Below, piece by piece: positions 4,637-5,971 of a stretch of DNA of 5,971 nt (position 1 is its first letter; each line of letters opens with the position of its first letter). The notes under the pieces are model-generated. The model searched no databases, was not told the DNA's origin, and saw only the letters and a list, made by a program, of their open reading frames with translations. Position numbers and translations under genes: made by a program. The DNA comes from Pseudomonadota bacterium. GTDB lineage: Bacteria; Desulfobacterota; JAPLJL01. The stretch is taken from the NCBI GenBank assembly GCA_026388615.1, contig JAPLJL010000147.1, forward strand, positions 1-5,971, given 5' to 3'.

Positions 4637-5770
4637 ATGAGTGATACGACGAACCTGGAGCATGTCAGCTGCGATCTCTGCCGCGCGGACGATCCGGAAC
4701 CGCTTTACCAGGTCCCGGAATGCACGGGCCATTTCCCGGGAGTGGTTTTTTCCCTGGTCCGATGCCGGAACTGCGGGCTGGTGTATGTCGACCCCCGTCC
4801 CACTGCCGGCGAATTGCCCCGGTTTTATCCCGCCGAGACCTACTACGCTTTCCAGGACCCCCTGCGGTTAAAAGTGGCGGACCGGGTGGAAAGCGTGCTC
4901 CTGGAATGGGCGGGGGGATACAAAATCGCGGGGGACCTGGGGGATTCGCGGATCAAGGAATTCCTGAGCCGGGTGGCCTGGGCTGCCACCAAGTCTTACC
5001 TGATCGGGGTTATCCCCTGGGGAGGGGGGAAGCGGATCCTGGACATCGGCTGCGGGAGCGGCCGCCTGCTCCTCTGGCACCGGAGGCACGGCTGGGATGC
5101 CTACGGGGTGGAGATCAACCCCGCCGCGGCGGATAAGGCGAAAGAACAGGGGCTTTCGGTTTTTTCCGGCGAGCTGAAGAACGCCAACTATCCCCCGGAC
5201 TTTTTTGACGTCGTCACCGGCGTGGAGGTGCTGGAGCATGTCCAGAGCCCGACGGCCCTGCTGGCGGAAATCCAGAGAATCCTCCGGCCGGGGGGGCTCC
5301 TCCTGATCAGCGTTCCCAACTTTGCCTGTTACGACCGAGAGGTCTACGGCGCACGCTGGCCACTGCTCGACGCTCCCCGGCGGCTCTACCAGTTCGACGC
5401 CGCCCGGATGGAACAGATGCTTGAGACCGGCGGTTTCGCGGTCACCGAGATCCGGGCCAAGGGTTTCTGGTGGCCCGGCCTGAAGTATTTAAGGGGATAC
5501 CTGAACGCGCCGCGCCGCGATTTCCCGGGTTTGCTCCGTTCCCTCTGGAAACTTTCGGTGGAGAAAATCTTCCGGATCATTTTTACCAGGGAGCGAAAGC
5601 TGCGATTCGGGATTTTCATGGCGACTTACGCGCGGAAATTTCCCCGGGGAGACACTACCCGCCTCAGGATAGAGAGAATCGAAGAGGCTGCAAAACGGCC
5701 GCCGACGGCCGCAATAATAAAGGAAACCGCAGAGGGCGGAACGCCCGGCGAAAAAAGAAGTAGGCAGTAG
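4637..5770 (+). CDS. SAM-dependent methyltransferase with N-terminal Cys4 motif
   Basis: A 377-residue class I methyltransferase that would transfer a methyl group from S-adenosylmethionine; the acceptor is not identifiable. The N-terminus carries CDLC (12-15) and CRNC (43-46), a likely zinc-ribbon-like module common in methyltransferases of sugar and polysaccharide loci. The Rossmann domain has motif I LDIGCGSG (135-142), the acidic end of strand 2 at E159 in GVEINP, DFFDVVTGVEVLEHV (188-202) and the post-motif RILRPGGLLLISVPN (214-228). The C-terminal 100 residues are basic and aromatic with no clear domain call. The ATG at 4637 is the only plausible start: the next Met is residue 261, after the catalytic motifs. 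No Shine-Dalgarno sequence precedes it, only AT-rich repeat. The gene follows the epimerase in the same direction, suggesting a glycan-related substrate (inference). Its last codons and stop (AGT AGG CAG TAG) are made of AGTAGGC repeat units. Confidence 0.88.
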   Translation: MSDTTNLEHVSCDLCRADDPEPLYQVPECTGHFPGVVFSLVRCRNCGLVYVDPRPTAGELPRFYPAETYYAFQDPLRLKVADRVESVLLEWAGGYKIAGDLGDSRIKEFLSRVAWAATKSYLIGVIPWGGGKRILDIGCGSGRLLLWHRRHGWDAYGVEINPAAADKAKEQGLSVFSGELKNANYPPDFFDVVTGVEVLEHVQSPTALLAEIQRILRPGGLLLISVPNFACYDREVYGARWPLLDAPRRLYQFDAARMEQMLETGGFAVTEIRAKGFWWPGLKYLRGYLNAPRRDFPGLLRSLWKLSVEKIFRIIFTRERKLRFGIFMATYARKFPRGDTTRLRIERIEEAAKRPPTAAIIKETAEGGTPGEKRSRQ

Positions 5771-5772
5771 GC
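5759..5772. repeat. AGTAGGC heptad pair at the methyltransferase stop
   Basis: Two perfect seven-base units, AGTAGGC, differ by one base from the AGTAAGC array at 1327-1417. The TAG stop at 5768-5770 lies in the second unit. Confidence 0.75.
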
Positions 5773-5779
5773 AGCGCAC

Positions 5780-5860
5780 CCTCCGGGCCCGCTTCCAGCC
5801 CCGCTTCCAGCCCGTAGGCTTACAGGCCGGAGGGTAGGGCTTACAGGCCGGAGGGTAGGC
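5780..5860. repeat. GC-rich dispersed repeat, right inverted copy plus tandem unit
   Basis: Bases 5780-5830 are the near-perfect reverse complement of 34-85. They are followed by a tandem repetition of a unit of about 22 bases, GTAGG(G)CTTACAGGCCGGAGG, so that CTTACAGGCCGGAGGGTAGG occurs twice between 5819 and 5859. No gene is seen from here to the window end. Confidence 0.85.
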
Positions 5861-5895
5861 CCTCGCGGGTCGGAGACCGACCGCCATTTTAATCT

Positions 5896-5934
5896 GTCAT
5901 TGCGAGCGACAGCGAAGCAATCTCGATGTAGCTT
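5896..5934. repeat. Second copy of the palindromic-element half-site
   Basis: GTCATTGCGAG (5896-5906), GAAGCAATC (5914-5922) and GATGTAGCTT (5925-5934) all occur in the element at 1483-1673. Here the first two words are eight rather than fourteen bases apart. The rest of the element, if any, is not visible before the window end. A T-rich run follows, but no stem for an intrinsic terminator was found. Confidence 0.75.
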
Positions 5935-5971
5935 TTTTCTTTTTTTGGGGGGAAGGTTTCGCTCCGCGCAC

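Noticed and set aside
34..5830. Composite transposon bounded by the inverted repeats
   Set aside because: There is no transposase or target-site duplication evidence, and a third copy inside and in direct orientation shows a dispersed repeat family.
5930..5960. Intrinsic terminator at the T-rich run
   Set aside because: No GC stem directly precedes the T run; the nearby pairing words belong to the palindromic element.

Overview
The window reads as bacterial chromosome from a GC-rich, probably uncultivated lineage. It holds four complete protein genes separated by spacers packed with short tandem repeats and small palindromic repeats. No rRNA, tRNA, phage or transposase gene is visible, so taxonomy can only be guessed. 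Spacers of this kind (seven- and nine-base word arrays, 'gtcattgcgag...gaagcaatc' palindromes, AT-rich 'ttcaaatgccca' islands) occur in MAGs of lineages such as Omnitrophota and Desulfobacterota-like groups. That assignment is from memory and low confidence.

Layout. Positions 1-95 are a GC-rich repeat. Positions 96-1001 (minus) encode a papain-like C1 cysteine peptidase with all catalytic residues, an extended -10 promoter and a good ribosome binding site. Positions 1002-1801 are an 800-base spacer: the peptidase promoter, then seven-base arrays (AGTAGAG, CTATGCC, AGTAAGC x13), eight- and nine-base arrays, a palindromic element of about 190 bases, and two tandem promoters. Positions 1802-3037 (plus) encode an AAA-type ATPase with a DUF4143/PD-(D/E)XK-like C-terminus. 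Positions 3038-3322 hold 20 consecutive seven-base units in one phase, a copy of the GC-rich repeat, and a nine-base array that runs into the next gene's ribosome binding site. Positions 3323-4507 (plus) encode a non-hydrolysing UDP-GlcNAc 2-epimerase. Positions 4508-4636 belong to an AT-rich inverted-repeat island. Positions 4637-5770 (plus) encode a SAM-dependent methyltransferase with an N-terminal four-cysteine motif. Positions 5771-5971 are repeats again, including an inverted copy of the repeat at the left end.

The epimerase and methyltransferase are co-oriented and plausibly belong to a surface-polysaccharide locus: one makes UDP-ManNAc, the other may methylate a glycan or its precursor. 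The ATPase is a typical singleton accessory gene with its own promoters, and the peptidase is transcribed divergently from it. Neither has an evident functional link to the sugar genes.

The most unusual signal is the repeat ecology. Different words are laid down with the same seven-base period, the arrays abut or supply stop codons, and similar DNA appears to have entered two genes in frame (epimerase near 3400-3467, peptidase near 252-302) without destroying them.
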